A DNA stretch of 64,000 bases, taken from NCBI GenBank assembly GCA_949825065.1, contig OX463847.1, positions 37,255,036 to 37,319,035 of the forward strand. The letters run 5' to 3'. Position numbers and translations under genes: made by a program. Source of the stretch: Odontocerum albicorne. Taxonomy: Eukaryota; Arthropoda; Insecta; Trichoptera; Odontoceridae. Positions 1 to 11,029 of the stretch are shown one piece after another (the first letter of the stretch is position 1; every line of letters starts with the position of its first letter). Below the pieces are notes generated by a model. It was not told the origin of the DNA. It saw nothing but the letters and a program-made list of their open reading frames with translations, and ran no database searches.

Positions 1-972
1 CATTACTAGTGCTATATGCATTTGATTGGGTGAGTGTAATGAATCATTGATTTGATCGTAGCATTCCTTTGTTTATTTTACGTAATGTTTAGTTTATCTC
101 CTTTATTTAATGAGTCTCCTTAAGAGGAATGACTATTATTTATTATCAGAAAATTACTTATGTGTCATGTTTACTTGGTGTTGTAATCAAATATCAGTGG
201 TTCTAAACAAAATACGCGTTTAAACTTAGAAATTAAAAAAACGCAGAAATTGTGCCGCGCACAGGATTCGTGGAATTTGATTTTTAACGCGGTGAACAGA
301 TTAATGGAATATTCTCCCAGTGGAGGATAGTACGGAAACTTTTAAAAATAAATTAAAACCATTTTGTCTTTTTGCGAAGTCATCAAGGCTCCTTTAACGT
401 CGATAAATGGCAGTAAATGTAGAATAAACCATAATTATCGATGAACATGAATGAAATGCGTGTTTTTGCGTTATTGAACATGTTCAATGGAATGTTCTCA
501 CAGTGTAGGATAATATGGAGGCTTTTAGAAATAGATTTAAATCATTTTCTCTTTTCACAAAGTCATCAAAGCTCTTTTGGCGTGTCTTAATGTGGCTTAA
601 TCAGGTGCCAAAATACTTTGGGCGCCAGTGATGTTGAAAAATAAATCATTGTTGAGAAAAAGGAATGAAAGTATTTTCAATAACTCGACTCGTCAGATTT
701 AGCAGACTTAATTGAAGAAATAAAAAAAACAATGCAATAAAAGGTGATCTCCGATATGGAGACATTCAAATTATTTTCATTGTCTGTAGGGTACTCGGGT
801 CGATTGAATGGAAACAATGAGAGTGTTGATCTTTTATGGAATAATAAAGTTGACGCACAGGTATAAGTGACGTACATAATTCTTGATTGAGTCCTTCGTT
901 CATACATTCATGTTTTTATGCAAATTCAAAGCGAATCTTGTTCAGCTCAACAGAACGCTTCATCATCTTATT
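1..972. other. AT-rich non-coding stretch with an imperfect tandem duplication
   Basis: No open frame here resembles a protein. The only structure seen is an imperfect direct duplication: the segment near 300-400 (GGAATATTCTCCCAGTGGAG, then a T-rich stretch ending in GTCATCAAGGCTC) recurs diverged near 485-575, at a spacing of about 183 bases. It may be intron or upstream sequence of the SWAP-70-like gene that starts in this window at 2968. Confidence 0.4.
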
Positions 973-1493
973 CAAGAGTTCCCAAAGTGGTCGATACCGA
1001 TCCCCTGGGGTCGATAGTTTCAAAAAAAAAATTTGGGGGTCGACGACAGCAAAAATAGACCCCCTTACTACTGCTATTTGTTTGTTACTTCAAAATATCT
1101 ATGATTCCAATAGGTACCTAATTAAGAAGTAAAATACAATAATAAAAAAAACACTTTTTTGATAAAAACACATTCCATACCAAACTTGTGAACGAAAAGG
1201 TAAAATAATGTGTCATTAAAAGAGTCTATTTTTTTGCTTTAATTTTCGTCAGCGCAGATTTCAATATTAAATGTTGCACAAGATAATGCACTAATCCATA
1301 GTCCTTTTATCTTTTTCAATCCTTAATTACAAGTGATGAAAATGAAAAGTTTGATATCTAGTGAAATATTTAATATTGAGTACTGTACAAACTTATTAAT
1401 TTGAGTAAGTAAAGTAAATGACAAACGGGGTCGACAGTTTTAAAAGTTCTTGGTAAAAGGGTCTACGGCCAAAAAAAAGTTTGGGAACTCTTG
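973..1493. mobile_element. hAT-type MITE
   Basis: The left end reads CAAGAGTTCCCAAAGTGG and the right end, reverse-complemented, reads CAAGAGTTCCCAAACTTT, a short terminal inverted repeat of hAT type. The flanking octamers ATCTTATT (965-972) and GTCTAATC (1494-1501) match at 5 of 8 positions, compatible with a decayed 8-bp target duplication. There is no transposase coding. Repeated 'GGGGTCGA' motifs lie near both ends. Confidence 0.55.
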
Positions 1494-1765
1494 GTCTAAT
1501 CTAATTCTGTCAACAGTCGTGGTTTAACAGTTAAAGATTCACGTTAAGCAAGCGGGCGCTCCAGGTTCGGTTTCTGGCGGATAAATTCCGCACTGGTTTT
1601 ACTTTCAGATAATTTAACATTACAATTTTTGTAGCTTATATGCTGGTTATCATATTTTTAAAGTGGTATTAAGCAACGCAATAGCGCTTTTTAAAACTGC
1701 ATAACGAAATATTATTTTTCATCAGCTTTTATGTTTTTCGATAGCTTACATGCCGATGTATTGAG

Positions 1766-2900
1766 AAAGATTAAGAAAAGCCCGGTGAGATGATTTGGGC
1801 ATGTAGCATGAATGAATAGTGAAATAAAACAAACATATACTACATTGATCAAAAAGTTTTAGGACTTTATTCATAAAATCGAAAATACAAGTTTATTAAT
1901 CACAATCGATATGGTCCCCTTCAAAGTACTCCCCATCGACTGCAACGCACTTACGCCAGCGCTTGATCCAATCCTCGAAACACCGCTGGTACTCAATTTT
2001 CGGTATATCCATCAGAGCCGTCTTCGATTTTTTCATGACATCCTTTCGGGTGCTGTAACGCGTTCCGCGAAGCGGTTTTTTAAGTCGGTTGAACAGGAAA
2101 AGGTTGCAGAGAGCCAGATCAGGTGAATTCGAAGGCTGCTGGATAGTATTCGTGTTGTTTTTGGTCAAAAACTCATGGAAATCATGTCTTTCGCGATTTC
2201 AACGCGGTCCTTTTTTTTGCATGAAATTGAGATCTTTCAGCACCAGTTTTGCAGCGACTTGTCTGAGGCCAAAATCACTAACCAAAATGTCTTGAGCGGA
2301 TCCATAAGCAATGTTAAAGTCCGCTGCCAGCTCTCTGATGTTCAATTTGCGGTTTTCGGCCAACATTTCTCTGATTTTATCGATGTTTTCATCAGTTTTC
2401 GACTGCCACTGCGTTCGTCATCCTCGACCGACTCACGACCACTTCTGAAGCGTTCGTGCCACCGAAAAACACTTCTCCAACCTTTCCAAGGTCTGCGGAC
2501 CGTTAAATTCGTTTTTCACACAAAATTTAATGCAAACTCGTTGATGCACAGTTGATGCCATTTTCAAACTTGTAAAAATCGAAATCACGCACAAAGGTAG
2601 ATGTACTCAGTACAGCGTAACTTTTACAAATGTCGAGCTATGACGCTGAAATTTGGAGGGAAGTGTCAATGATAGATGTGGTAACCTAACAAAAAAAAAG
2701 AATTCCAATTGGGTGACTGACAGCGCCACACGGTGGCCGGTCCTAAAACTTTTTGATCAAGGTGGTAGTGCAAACGTGAGTGGAAAACGTGTGAGAAAGT
2801 ATGATTGTATCAAGTTAACGATATTCTGAAAGAGATTTAGAAAGCAGGTGGCAAAAAAGGAGCATACAGCTGAAGAATTGTGATGCATTTCATCTTTAAG
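1766..2900 (+). mobile_element. LINE 3' fragment split by a mariner insertion
   Basis: Sequence on either side of the mariner at 1843-2762 reads like the C-terminal tail of a LINE reverse transcriptase. Left of it is a GEMIWAC-like segment (compare the family's W-F-G-H-V motif). Right of it is a GKRVRK-like segment followed by C-I-K-L. A better preserved relative is at 3330-3700. The reading is badly decayed, so this is an inference from motif order. Confidence 0.35.
1843..2762 (-). mobile_element. Non-autonomous mariner, internally deleted (copy 1)
   Basis: The ends carry inverted repeats of type CCTTGATCAAAAAGTTTTAG (left end CATTGATC..., right end ...GATCAAGG). A TA lies at the left junction (1841-1842). 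Read on the minus strand, it begins with the transposase N-terminus (M-A-S-T-V-H-Q-R-V) and ends with a mariner C-terminus (S-P-D-L-A motif, then WIKRWRKCVAVDGEYFEGDH). The central part with the first two catalytic aspartates is absent. The copy at 15041-15955 has the same internal junction, so this shortened form was itself mobile. It lies inside a LINE fragment. Confidence 0.85.
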
Positions 2901-2967
2901 GTCATTAAGCAGAAAAAATAATGATGAAATTATAATTCAAATTAACTCTTTTTATTTCTTTTTTAAG

Positions 2968-3207
2968 GTAACAATTGAATCTTCAGAAGCTAGTCTAGTG
3001 GCTGAACAGCTGGTCAGTTCCCTAGGACTTGCATGGAATCTTGATGAGTGGGAAGAACTGTGCAGCTCAATAGATAAATTTGACCTGAAGATGTTCATCG
3101 CGGTGCTGGAGAGCAAATATTGTGGGGGCGGCAATGTTGAAGAGACACCTATTGTGGAGGCTGTTGATGAAATCTACCAAACCTTCATTAAGGATGTTAT
3201 CAAAAAG
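2968..3207 (+). CDS. SWAP70: SWAP-70-like exon: pre-PH helical region
   Basis: An internal exon of 80 codons in phase 0, entered from TTTTTTAAG and left at AAAAAG|GTAATA. It aligns by eye with the SWAP-70 stretch that ends just before the PH domain (human ...NELILDVLKQ, here ...YQTFIKDVIKK). The upstream exon was not found between 1 and 2967. Confidence 0.8.
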
Positions 3208-6200
3208 GTAATAAATAATAGGTAGTACATACTCTGATGATGGAAGCGTAATGAGGGATATCGAACGGCATGTAGCAATAGGAAACAAAGTCAATGAGGA
3301 ACTTAACCTGTGAAGATGACAGTCCACAACAGTATTTTAATACCAACTTAGATGTATGGGAGTGAAATGTGGATGTGTAAAAGTACTGAAAAGATCTAAA
3401 TAAATGCTGTAGAAATGCATACACTTAGATTAATATATAGGATGACAATGTATGACAGACTATGGAATGAAGTGATTAGGAATAAATATGAACTTAAGGC
3501 TGATGGTTGAGTAAGATGATGAAAAGTACTCTGAGATTGTTTGAGCATGTGGAACGAATGAATGAAGAACTACTATATTTCAGTGCAACAAATTTACAGT
3601 GCAAATGTGAGTGGAATAGGTGTTCGAGGAAGATCAAGCAGAGTATGGTTAGATCAAGTGAATGATGTTTTGAAAGACGGAAATATAAAAAGTTAAAGAA
3701 AGCATAGGAGCTTTCTTAGCACCTTAACCCAAAAACACATTCAGGTTTGCCAAAAATTGAATGTAAAAATAATTAAAAAACTTCCTGCCCGGTATCCCAT
3801 GGCGGAGCTTTTCAGAGAGTATCGGGTCCTGAACGTAGCCAATTTGCGTCTCAAATCCATTCTCTGGCACTACCATCGAGAGGAAGGGAAGATGCAGACT
3901 CAGCAGAGACACATGACACGTATGGCAACTAATCAAATGTTCACCATCCCTAGAGTTAAAACCTCTTTCGCCTAAAGGCAATATGCCCATTTAGCTCCCA
4001 TGACGTGCTGAATTCAATAAACGTAAAGGGAGGAAAACCATTTAGGCGTCGATCAGAGCGTGGTTGTTATTGCGGCAGGAATTTGAGTACTTGGGATTTT
4101 AGGACGAATGACGTGTGGAAAAAGTTTGTGTGGGCTCTTGAGTGTGGGTTTCTTTTTTTGTTGTTTTATATTTGTATTTCTGTATATTTTTGTTTTTATT
4201 TTTATGATTGTGTGCGGTATATTATGGGATGAACATTTTTGGTCTTTCTGGAGTGATGATGTGTGAGGAATTTGATTTCGCATGATGTTTCCAGTTTTAG
4301 TTGAGTGTCACTGTTTGTCAGGTTGATGAGAATGTGCAACGGGGTTTTGTTTTTGTGTAATCAAAAATCGGAAAGAACTATCTATTTATTTTTTCATGCT
4401 AAATATCCTCAGTGAGATACAGGCAAAAATCTAGTTTACTGGGGACACGAAAAATGAAAGGCAACAAACCCAGATCTATTAAAATTGAATGTCTAAAATA
4501 AATTACCTGTTGTTTTTTTGCAAATTATGTATATTTCTTGTCATGTGTAAATAAATAAATAAAAAATAAATTTCTGAAAAGGTGTATGGATGTGAAAGAG
4601 GTGAAATATGTGTGTCAAGATAGGAAAAACTGTCCTTGAATATTGACATTTTCAATAAATACATAGAACTTTCTTAACAATGAGAGTTAATTGTTTCGAC
4701 AAAAAAGGTATTTCTTATTTATTTGTACACTGTATATATTTATCTTTAAGCTCTCTATGCAATAAGGTTTTGCCTGTATCTGTAAGCTATAAAAAATTAA
4801 ATTTCATTGATTCAATTAACTTATTATAAATTTCGTTAAATATTTTTAGGGTTATTTATTAAAGCGTGGCTACCTGCTTCCAACTCTTCGCGACTACTGG
4901 TTTGTGGTGCAGCCATGTGAGTTAACTTACTACAAAGATCCATCAGAGAAGATGGTCTGTGGTACAATCACCCTCACACCCAACTCCATGGTGGAGCCTG
5001 TGGCAGGACACACCAAACCTCAGAAGTTGATGCTGAGCACACCAGAGAGAACGTTTGAACTGGCAACTCAAGATCATAAGTGAGTTTAACTTATTTTAAG
5101 GAAAAAGTTTGTTATTATTTGTCTGTTTTATGGATCTTTTTAAGGATCTATTATCTGTTTTTGTTTCAATTAAATTTAAAATACATATTTGTGTCCGTGG
5201 ACAATTTAGAGTGAAATGCCCAAAATATTACAAGGAGTATTATCAGCCAAAGTGATGACACGAGTATTTTAAATCATCAGTTCAAAATTCGAGTATGCCA
5301 AAAATAGTAGCGATTTCGTATACCGTATTTTACGGACTATAAGACGCACTTTTTTCTTCAAAAAATTGCCTCCGAAATTCAGGTGAGTCTTATACTCGAA
5401 ATTAATGTAAAAATGTCCAGTGTTTTATTTAAAATTCCCGCCAGTCTTAAAAATGGCCATATATTCGATGCCGCGGGAAACCTATCTCTATAAGAAGAAG
5501 AAGAAAGTTCAGATGACGATTTTCAAGGATTTTAAAGGTCAGTTCGGTTTTATAAACTAAGAATTTTTTTAGTCTGGCTTTGCAATCTAATAATAAAAAT
5601 GGTAAAAATGTTATTTTTTTTTTAAATTGCCTAAAAATTAAAGTGCGTCTTATAGTCCGTAAAATATGGTATATAGTATATTGGATCCTTTCTACATGAC
5701 CTCACCAGTGTTTTGCATAAGATGTAATGCATAAAATACCCGTCGGTAGTCGTCCCTCAAGATGATCTCCAAAAAAATTGCTGGATGTACACTTATCAAA
5801 AAGGCAGTCCTGATGATAACAGATGACAGGTCTAACTAAAGGGAAAGAAACATTGGATTCAAACTGCTGGTATAGCCAGTGGCAGACTAAGAATGAAATA
5901 GATAAGGGTTGATACTAGTCTATTTTTTATGTCAAATACAAATACATCCCACACAATTTTAGGCAGTAGTCTAATAATAATTAGATGATTAACCCGTGCC
6001 ATGCATGGTTTCAGGGTTTTGTTTTAACATTTCTGGACTGTTATAATAATTGTGCTTGTATATAAAATATTCACATGGTTAACTACTTACTACTCCTATA
6101 AACACATTTTATATCGATTCCTCAAATAAAATACCTCATTGAGCACAACAATACCGGCCCAACACATTACCTGACAGCTGAATGTCAAAATTATAAAATC

Positions 6201-9200
6201 TTCACACACGACTATTATTTATTCAACACTACGTCAGGATGAGGATAAAAAGAAATTATTTCGATTTTATAAATTAATTATTACAGCGCATGCTTCATTT
6301 TATTTACAAAAGTGAAAAAAATAATGTAACATCTGTTATTACAAATCAGAATTATTAGCGACAATAACATGCTATTAGGGTAGTATCTGCTTTAAGATTT
6401 TACTTTTTTTTAAATTTTGGACGAACTTCAGAGAGCTAATGAAACATGCAGTGCAGTTTTCATAAGATTCTAGCCCACTTTCCACGTAATCGTAGCTAAA
6501 TGCAATATTAGTGTGAATTTCATTATCAAGCTTGCCTTTTCAATTTCTAGAAAAATCGTAAAGCTCCTTTGAATTTGCACTTTGAATATGTCAGTCCATT
6601 TGTACATGAAAATTTCCGATAGCTCAGTCAGTCTCCTGCTGAGTATAGCAATAGAAAAAAGTTTCAATATGCCTTGGAATACCACTGAGGGTTGGTATAA
6701 TTTCTGAGGGTTTAAGTAATGAGTTCAGGCTCTTCTATTTGATTTTCATTCTAATGCATTTGAGCTATTTTTTATAAATTCTAAAAGATAGTACTTGTAG
6801 ACTGATTTTATATTGACACATATTCTAAAGCAAATAAATGACAATGTTTTATTATTTTCAGGAGCCGGTTGCAGTGGATTTCTGCATTGCAGTTGGCAAT
6901 AAAACATTCATGCGGAAAGCAGGGCTATCAAAGAGGTCAAAAAGAAAAGAGGCGAAAAGAAAAGAGAAAAAGAGATGATTACTTTCTGGAGATGCATAAA
7001 ACTAAGAAATTGCTACAGGAAGAAGTTAAGGCTAGAGTTTTGGCAGAGACACAAGCGCATGAACTGGCACTCATAGCGGAAGAAGATAGTAAAAAGATCC
7101 TGAAAATGCAAGATGCACAACAGGATTTAGAAAGACTATTGGCAGAAGAGACCCAGGCTAAACGTGACGAGGAAATAGTACGAGCTTTGCAAGCACGGTA
7201 TGATAGAATTTTCTTTCTCTTTTTCTACTTAACTCTGGTCAAACTAAATTTGCTTGTGTGAACATTAGAATGATTAACCAATTGCTTGTGTGAACTTTAC
7301 AATGATCAACAAATAGTTAAAAAATTGCCGATAGAAGTATAAAATCTGACACACCATAAAAATAATTATCTTCGTGTAGTTGTAAAATAATAAAGTTTAA
7401 TCCACCTTTAAACCATTAAAATTTGAAATAAAATATTGATAATTCATTTTCTTTTCTTTGCTCTGTTACGGGGATTTGAGATATTATCTCTTAAATAAGA
7501 GTTTCAATTCCTTTCTTTTCCGTACTTTATATAAATATAAATTTATTTTAATTTTTTTGCAGTCAATCCTTGTACTACTTTACAAAAAATGTTTCTTTCA
7601 CAATACTGTTATGATATATTTTTTTCTTGTTTTTAGAGTTTTGTCTGAAGAGTGGGAAAAAAGAGAAGAATTGGAGCGATTACAAGAAGAACAAAGAGAG
7701 ATGTTAGCTATGGAAACGTTGAAACGGAAACAGTTTGAAGAGTTACAGAAGGCAAAAGAAATACAATTAAAAGGCGAGTATACATACACGTAATAAAAGG
7801 GCAATAAAAGTAATAAAAGGACAATTTATATAGCGTCATATAGAGAATAAACTTTCTTCAAGATCTCTCCAACTCGGGACTAGAACCCAGTATTATTGAT
7901 AGATCAAAAATATTCTAAAATAAGTTGAGTGTAAGAATAGGAAAGTAGTGGTTGCAACAGGTGGCTGCTGCACCTGCATATAACATATTTGGAAAGAAAA
8001 CAGTAGAAAATTTATTAAGGTAAGATGAACTGCGAAGAAACCTTTGTAAATCTTTCGATTTATGATAGTAACACATTCAGCTTTAGGTGGAGTGTAGTGT
8101 ATTCATGTGGTACTCATATATAATGATAAATTTTGATAAGAACTCCCAAAAAGGGTTGTCCTCATGTGATTCCTAAATCAATAAAGATTCTTCAAAAAAA
8201 AAGAAAAACTGAAATGTATTGGTAGTGTTCTTTATTTTGGAACTTCTTCCCATCCATATTTCATCAGCAAACAACAAAGATAGTCTTTGCAGATTTTACA
8301 ATATGTAATTGTTACACATTTGTATTTATGCGGTGTTCATTTGGAACTTCTTCCCATTCATATTTGATCAGCAAACTAAAGAAAATTTACCAAAAAGGCA
8401 AACAACAAAGATAGTCTTTGCAGATTTTACAATATGTAATTGTTACACATTTGTATTTATGCGGTGTTCATTAATTTGGAAATAAAAAAATAATCTCAAG
8501 TGATTCCCAAAATTGTGCAAATTCAATGCTTTAAACTTTAGCGGAAGACTTTCTTAGAAACTGTCATATAATTAAAAATTTACTACAACATCCAAACTAT
8601 ATATAATATCTAGCATTTTTCTACAGAAGCTGAATATAGACTGAAACAGTTGGAAATAGAGAAACAAAAACTAGACCAAGATTTGAAGTTAGCTCGAAAC
8701 AAAATTAAACTTAGTGAAAATTCAAAACAAATTTTGGAAGAACATCTCATGGTAAGTCCATTTTCTATACCTTTCCTTATTTCAAGCGTATTAAAACATT
8801 TTCAATTATCATAGCATTATAAAACTGCGGATAGCCTCTGTGATCTACAGTACCCGGCGGTAAGTAATACACATAGTTTGTAGAGCATCGTCTCTGTTGC
8901 ACGATGCGTTAACAGTCCAGTATCGTAGTTACGATGCGGTTAGCGCATCGTGCGACAGAGATGACGCTCTACAAACGATGTGTGTTACTTACCGCCGGGT
9001 TCTGTAGTTGATAAGACACATATCTCCCGACCTGGAGGTTGCGGGTTTCGATTATCTTGAAACTCAATTCTTTTAAAAAGGATTCCAGTCTGGTTTTCAC
9101 TCAAGGCAGATGCCTAAATTTTATTAAGGTTTTCACTCAAGGCAGATGCCTAGATTTAAACTCTTTCTGGTTGGTTAGAAAAATTGTCACATGGCAATAA

Positions 9201-10982
9201 GCCCGCCAGGTTGTAATGTATTTAACGAAAGTGTAATACAATACAAACAGGTTGTAATGTATATAATAAAAGTGTAATATGTACAATACAAAATTACATA
9301 GAAAATATCTCTATTTATTAACATTCCTCATGTCTTTGAAAGACTACCACACGTGAAAAGTAAATACAATCACACACATCTAGCGTGTGTAAGTATTTTA
9401 CCAAACTCTTTAACCAGCTTCAGACTTAAACCCAAAACGCCCATACGAGTATAGAAGTCTAGTTTCTTACAAACTAGAGCACGGAGGGTGTCTAGATTGA
9501 ATTCATTTTAAGTTACACAAATAATATGTATACTTTTAACATTTTTCATAAATCTCAGAAATAGTGTAACAAAAAGACGTTTTTTGTGAATATCATAATT
9601 AATCTTGAGAGATTGCCTATAGTATTGTATTATGGAATGATAAAAATAATTAATATTCGAGTTTGAATATTACTTTCAGACTTAATTACTTCTGAATTGA
9701 TTAGTAGTGCTTATGAGCTGCCTTTTATAAATTAAAATGTTAAATGTTCTTGTGATAACATTTTACTATTAAACTCATCTATTTTACTATAAGGTATCTA
9801 TCTACTTGAACCTTAAATATTTTAACCGGTTCACTGCCACGAGCGTGTTGACGCGCTCTCCGATTCAGTGCTCGCCAGGCCGGCCATACAAAATGAACGT
9901 GTAAACGCGCTCTCCTTTGAGCTTGTCGCGAGCTAATATCAAATCCAATTGTTTTCATTTATAAATTGTAACACATAGTGACATCTATTGGGATGGTCAA
10001 GAAATATTTAAATATTACAATTTACCGATATTATCAAAGCTACAGACATCTTTCTAAAAGCTTTCACTGACAGTAAATACGTGTCTCTGATACAGGGTTA
10101 CCGACTACAGTTTTTTGCGATGTAATTGCGACGATTTATAATGACTTCGTTTGTAGTTTTCTTCAATGGTTGATTTTTAATTTTTGTTAGTATTTATTTA
10201 CAAAGTGTGTTTTCATGTATTATTTGGTTATTGGCGGTAGTTTTGCAGCATAATACGACGTTTATATAGACTTTTTATGGTTTTATTTTATAGTTTATTT
10301 ACCTTCTGTGCTTTATTATACATCATACAGATAATTTGTTGATTTTAGTTTACAAAATATATTATATTCCACTATATTTATAAGTAAACGTGTTTTCTGT
10401 GTCCAGTTGTGACAACCCTGACATTTTGTGAATATTTAAACTATGTTTTTCTGAGTGAACGGCAGCTCAAACGCCCCACGGTGTACATATTTAGTAAGTT
10501 TTCATAATATCCTTTATATCTGTATACAAAAAATATAAATTTTTTAGGTTTTATTTTTGTTAAAAAAATCCCAGCCTGCTGGGTACGGCCATACTAATAA
10601 CTTCCGGCACTTAAAGGGTTAAGGGACCTTTTCCATACTGGTCTCTACAATGCAACAGTCTTTCCATCAGCTTAATCTAGGTTAAATATTTCCTAACACA
10701 GTTTTCTGTTTTCCTTACTTTCTTCTTGTCCTTTTCACTAGCCTTCTTTTTATTTTATTTATTTTTATTATATTTATCTCGATTAATTTTTAAATTATGT
10801 TTTTCAAGGGTTTATCACCAAACAAGAAAGAAACAGATGGTATAAGAAGAGCTTTCTCCTTTATGCCCACATCCAACAATGATGCGGCTCCTCTTTTGCA
10901 GGCCAGAGCCGCTACCCTCAAAAGACACAAGAAGGAGAATCGGATATCATGTAATAATAACAATGATAGTGCTGACCTATGA
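2968..10982 (+). CDS. SWAP70: SWAP-70/DEF6-like PH-domain coiled-coil protein (3' six exons; 5' end missing)
   Basis: Six exons join in phase (2968-3207, 4850-5079, 6862-7197, 7637-7773, 8627-8751, 10809-10982), giving 413 codons plus stop. The order is the helical region preceding the PH domain in SWAP-70 (ends IKDVIKK), a PH domain (GYLLKRGYLL ... YWFVVQP ... TFELATQDHKSRLQWISAL), then a long basic and charged coiled coil with EETQAKRDEEIVRALQAR matching the family's signature. Vertebrate SWAP-70 is about 585 residues, with roughly 130 residues before this point, so N-terminal exons are missing, probably left of the window. Known family role: phosphoinositide-binding, actin and Rac-linked signalling at membranes. 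The last exon (G-L-S-P-N-K to S-A-D-L) has no recognisable vertebrate counterpart. The gene is convergent with DRC9. Confidence 0.85.
3330..3700 (+). mobile_element. LINE reverse transcriptase C-terminal remnant
   Basis: Decayed translation in one frame shows YGSEMWMCKS, then M-H-T-L-R-L-I-Y-R, then a G-R-S-S-R-V-W-L-D-Q-V segment. This is the usual order in RTE/CR1-like LINE tails (Y-G-x-E-x-W ... GRPRKRWLD). Stops interrupt it, and it lies in a SWAP-70-like intron. Confidence 0.6.
3745..4575 (+). mobile_element. LINE 3' end (Jockey/CR1-like ORF2 terminus plus 3' tail)
   Basis: The frame from 3757 encodes MAELFREYRVLNVANLRLKS and then MFTIPRVKTSFAQRQYAHLAP, the closing segment of many insect Jockey/CR1-like reverse transcriptase proteins. 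The 3' part ends in an A/T repeat tail of AAATAAATAAATAAAAAA type near 4550. A piece of the same 3' region appears reversed near 40870-40940 (shared AGTAAACTAG-TTTTGCCTGTATC). Confidence 0.6.
4565..4645 (+). mobile_element. Short LINE-derived fragment
   Basis: Resembles the segment at 40720-40790 (GGTGTATGGATGT...GTGTG-CA...ATAGGAAA), which reads R-C-M-D-V-D-E-A-K-D-V and is seen in LINE tails here. Too short to classify. Confidence 0.3.
4850..5079 (+). CDS. SWAP70: SWAP-70-like exon: PH domain, beta strands
   Basis: Begins after TATTTTTAG and ends AAGATCATAA|GTGAGT in phase 2. It encodes most of the PH domain, including the first-strand motif GYLLKRGY, the second-strand YWFVVQP with its aromatic residues, and TFELAT near the sixth strand. 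Confidence 0.9.
5321..5672. mobile_element. Pogo-type MITE
   Basis: The left end is TACCGTATTTTACGGACTAT. The right end, reverse-complemented, is TACCATATTTTACGGACTAT, and the match continues through AAGACGCAC. A TA lies at each junction. There is no coding. The ends resemble those of the pogo-like element at 36583-37696 and the MITE at 49693-49885 (C-C-G-T-A-T-T...GACTATAAGG). Confidence 0.8.
5673..6861. other. Intron sequence without recognisable content
   Basis: A SWAP-70-like intron. No domain, tandem array or inverted repeat of note was seen. Confidence 0.4.
6862..7197 (+). CDS. SWAP70: SWAP-70-like exon: PH C-terminal helix and coiled coil
   Basis: Begins after TTATTTTCAG. Completes the PH domain with the invariant tryptophan (SRLQWISALQLAIKH), then a lysine-rich segment (QKEKRRKEKRKRDD), then coiled coil. 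It leaves at GCACG|GTATGA in phase 2. DEEIVRALQAR at its end is the best single family match. Confidence 0.9.
7637..7773 (+). CDS. SWAP70: SWAP-70-like exon: coiled coil, ends at a GC donor
   Basis: Begins after TTGTTTTTAG and encodes VLSEEWEKREELERLQEEQ and more heptads. The only donor that keeps frame with the next exon is AAAAG|GCGAGT, a GC-AG splice site. A GT site just downstream (GA|GTATAC) would put a stop early in the next exon. Confidence 0.75.
8237..8472. repeat. Tandem duplication, about 105-130 bp units
   Basis: The block starting GGAACTTCTTCCCAT at 8240 and ending GCGGTGTTCAT at 8340 is repeated at 8341-8471. The second copy carries extra sequence (about 8377-8400) before the shared AACAACAAAGATAGTCTTTG. 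It lies in an intron. Confidence 0.8.
8627..8751 (+). CDS. SWAP70: SWAP-70-like exon: coiled coil
   Basis: Begins after TTTTTCTACAG and ends ATCTCATG|GTAAGT in phase 0. It encodes a lysine- and glutamate-rich heptad stretch (EAEYRLKQLEIEKQKLDQ...), matching the last part of the SWAP-70 coiled coil. Confidence 0.85.
8831..9232 (+). mobile_element. tRNA-derived SINE, interrupted by a MITE
   Basis: The SINE head (AGCCTCTGTGATCTA) is cut by the MITE at 8848-9004 and resumes TAGTTGATAAGACAC. It continues through the B-box-like GGTTGCGGGTTTCGAT and the family 3' part (GATTCCAGTCTGGTTTTCAC ... CACATGGCAATAAGC...CCAGGTTGTAAT). A 30-bp stretch (TTTTCACTCAAGGCAGATGC) is tandemly repeated inside it. 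The tail runs into GTAATACAATAC. Confidence 0.75.
8848..9004. mobile_element. Palindromic MITE with CAGTACCCGGCGG ends (copy 1)
   Basis: A 157-bp foldback element. The left end is CAGTACCCGGCGGTAAGTAA and the right arm is its complement (...TTACTTACCGCCGGGTTCTG). Inner arms pair TTTGTAGAGC with GCTCTACAAA. TA lies at both junctions (8846-8847 and 9005-9006). The interrupted SINE proves the target site. A second, longer copy is at 22209-22461. Confidence 0.9.
9826..10618. mobile_element. TTAA-bounded (piggyBac-type) non-autonomous element
   Basis: TTAA at 9822-9825 and 10619-10622. The left end CCGGTTCACTGCC pairs imperfectly with the reverse-complemented right end CCCTTTAAGTGCC. It has a G+C-richer head with GCGCTCTCC twice, and no transposase. 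TTAA target duplication is the hallmark of piggyBac elements. Confidence 0.65.
10809..10982 (+). CDS. SWAP70: SWAP-70-like terminal exon
   Basis: Begins after TATGTTTTTCAAG in phase 0 and runs 57 codons to TGA. It contains IRRAFSFMPTSN and a basic stretch LKRHKKEN. There is no clear vertebrate match. Assignment rests on phase agreement, an uninterrupted frame and a composition less AT-rich than its surroundings. It follows a 2-kb intron holding a SINE, a foldback MITE and a TTAA-bounded element. Confidence 0.65.
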   Translation, partial: GLSPNKKETDGIRRAFSFMPTSNNDAAPLLQARAATLKRHKKENRISCNNNNDSADL

Positions 10983-11029
10983 TCAATATGCATTTTGTGC
11001 TTTACATTCAAGTGTGCCAAATGAATCAA

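Noticed and set aside
1510..1620. tRNA-like stretch GTGGTTTAACAGTTAAAG ... CCAGGTTCGGTTTCTGG
   Set aside because: Only a weak A/B-box resemblance; it does not match the SINE family here and no fold was convincing.
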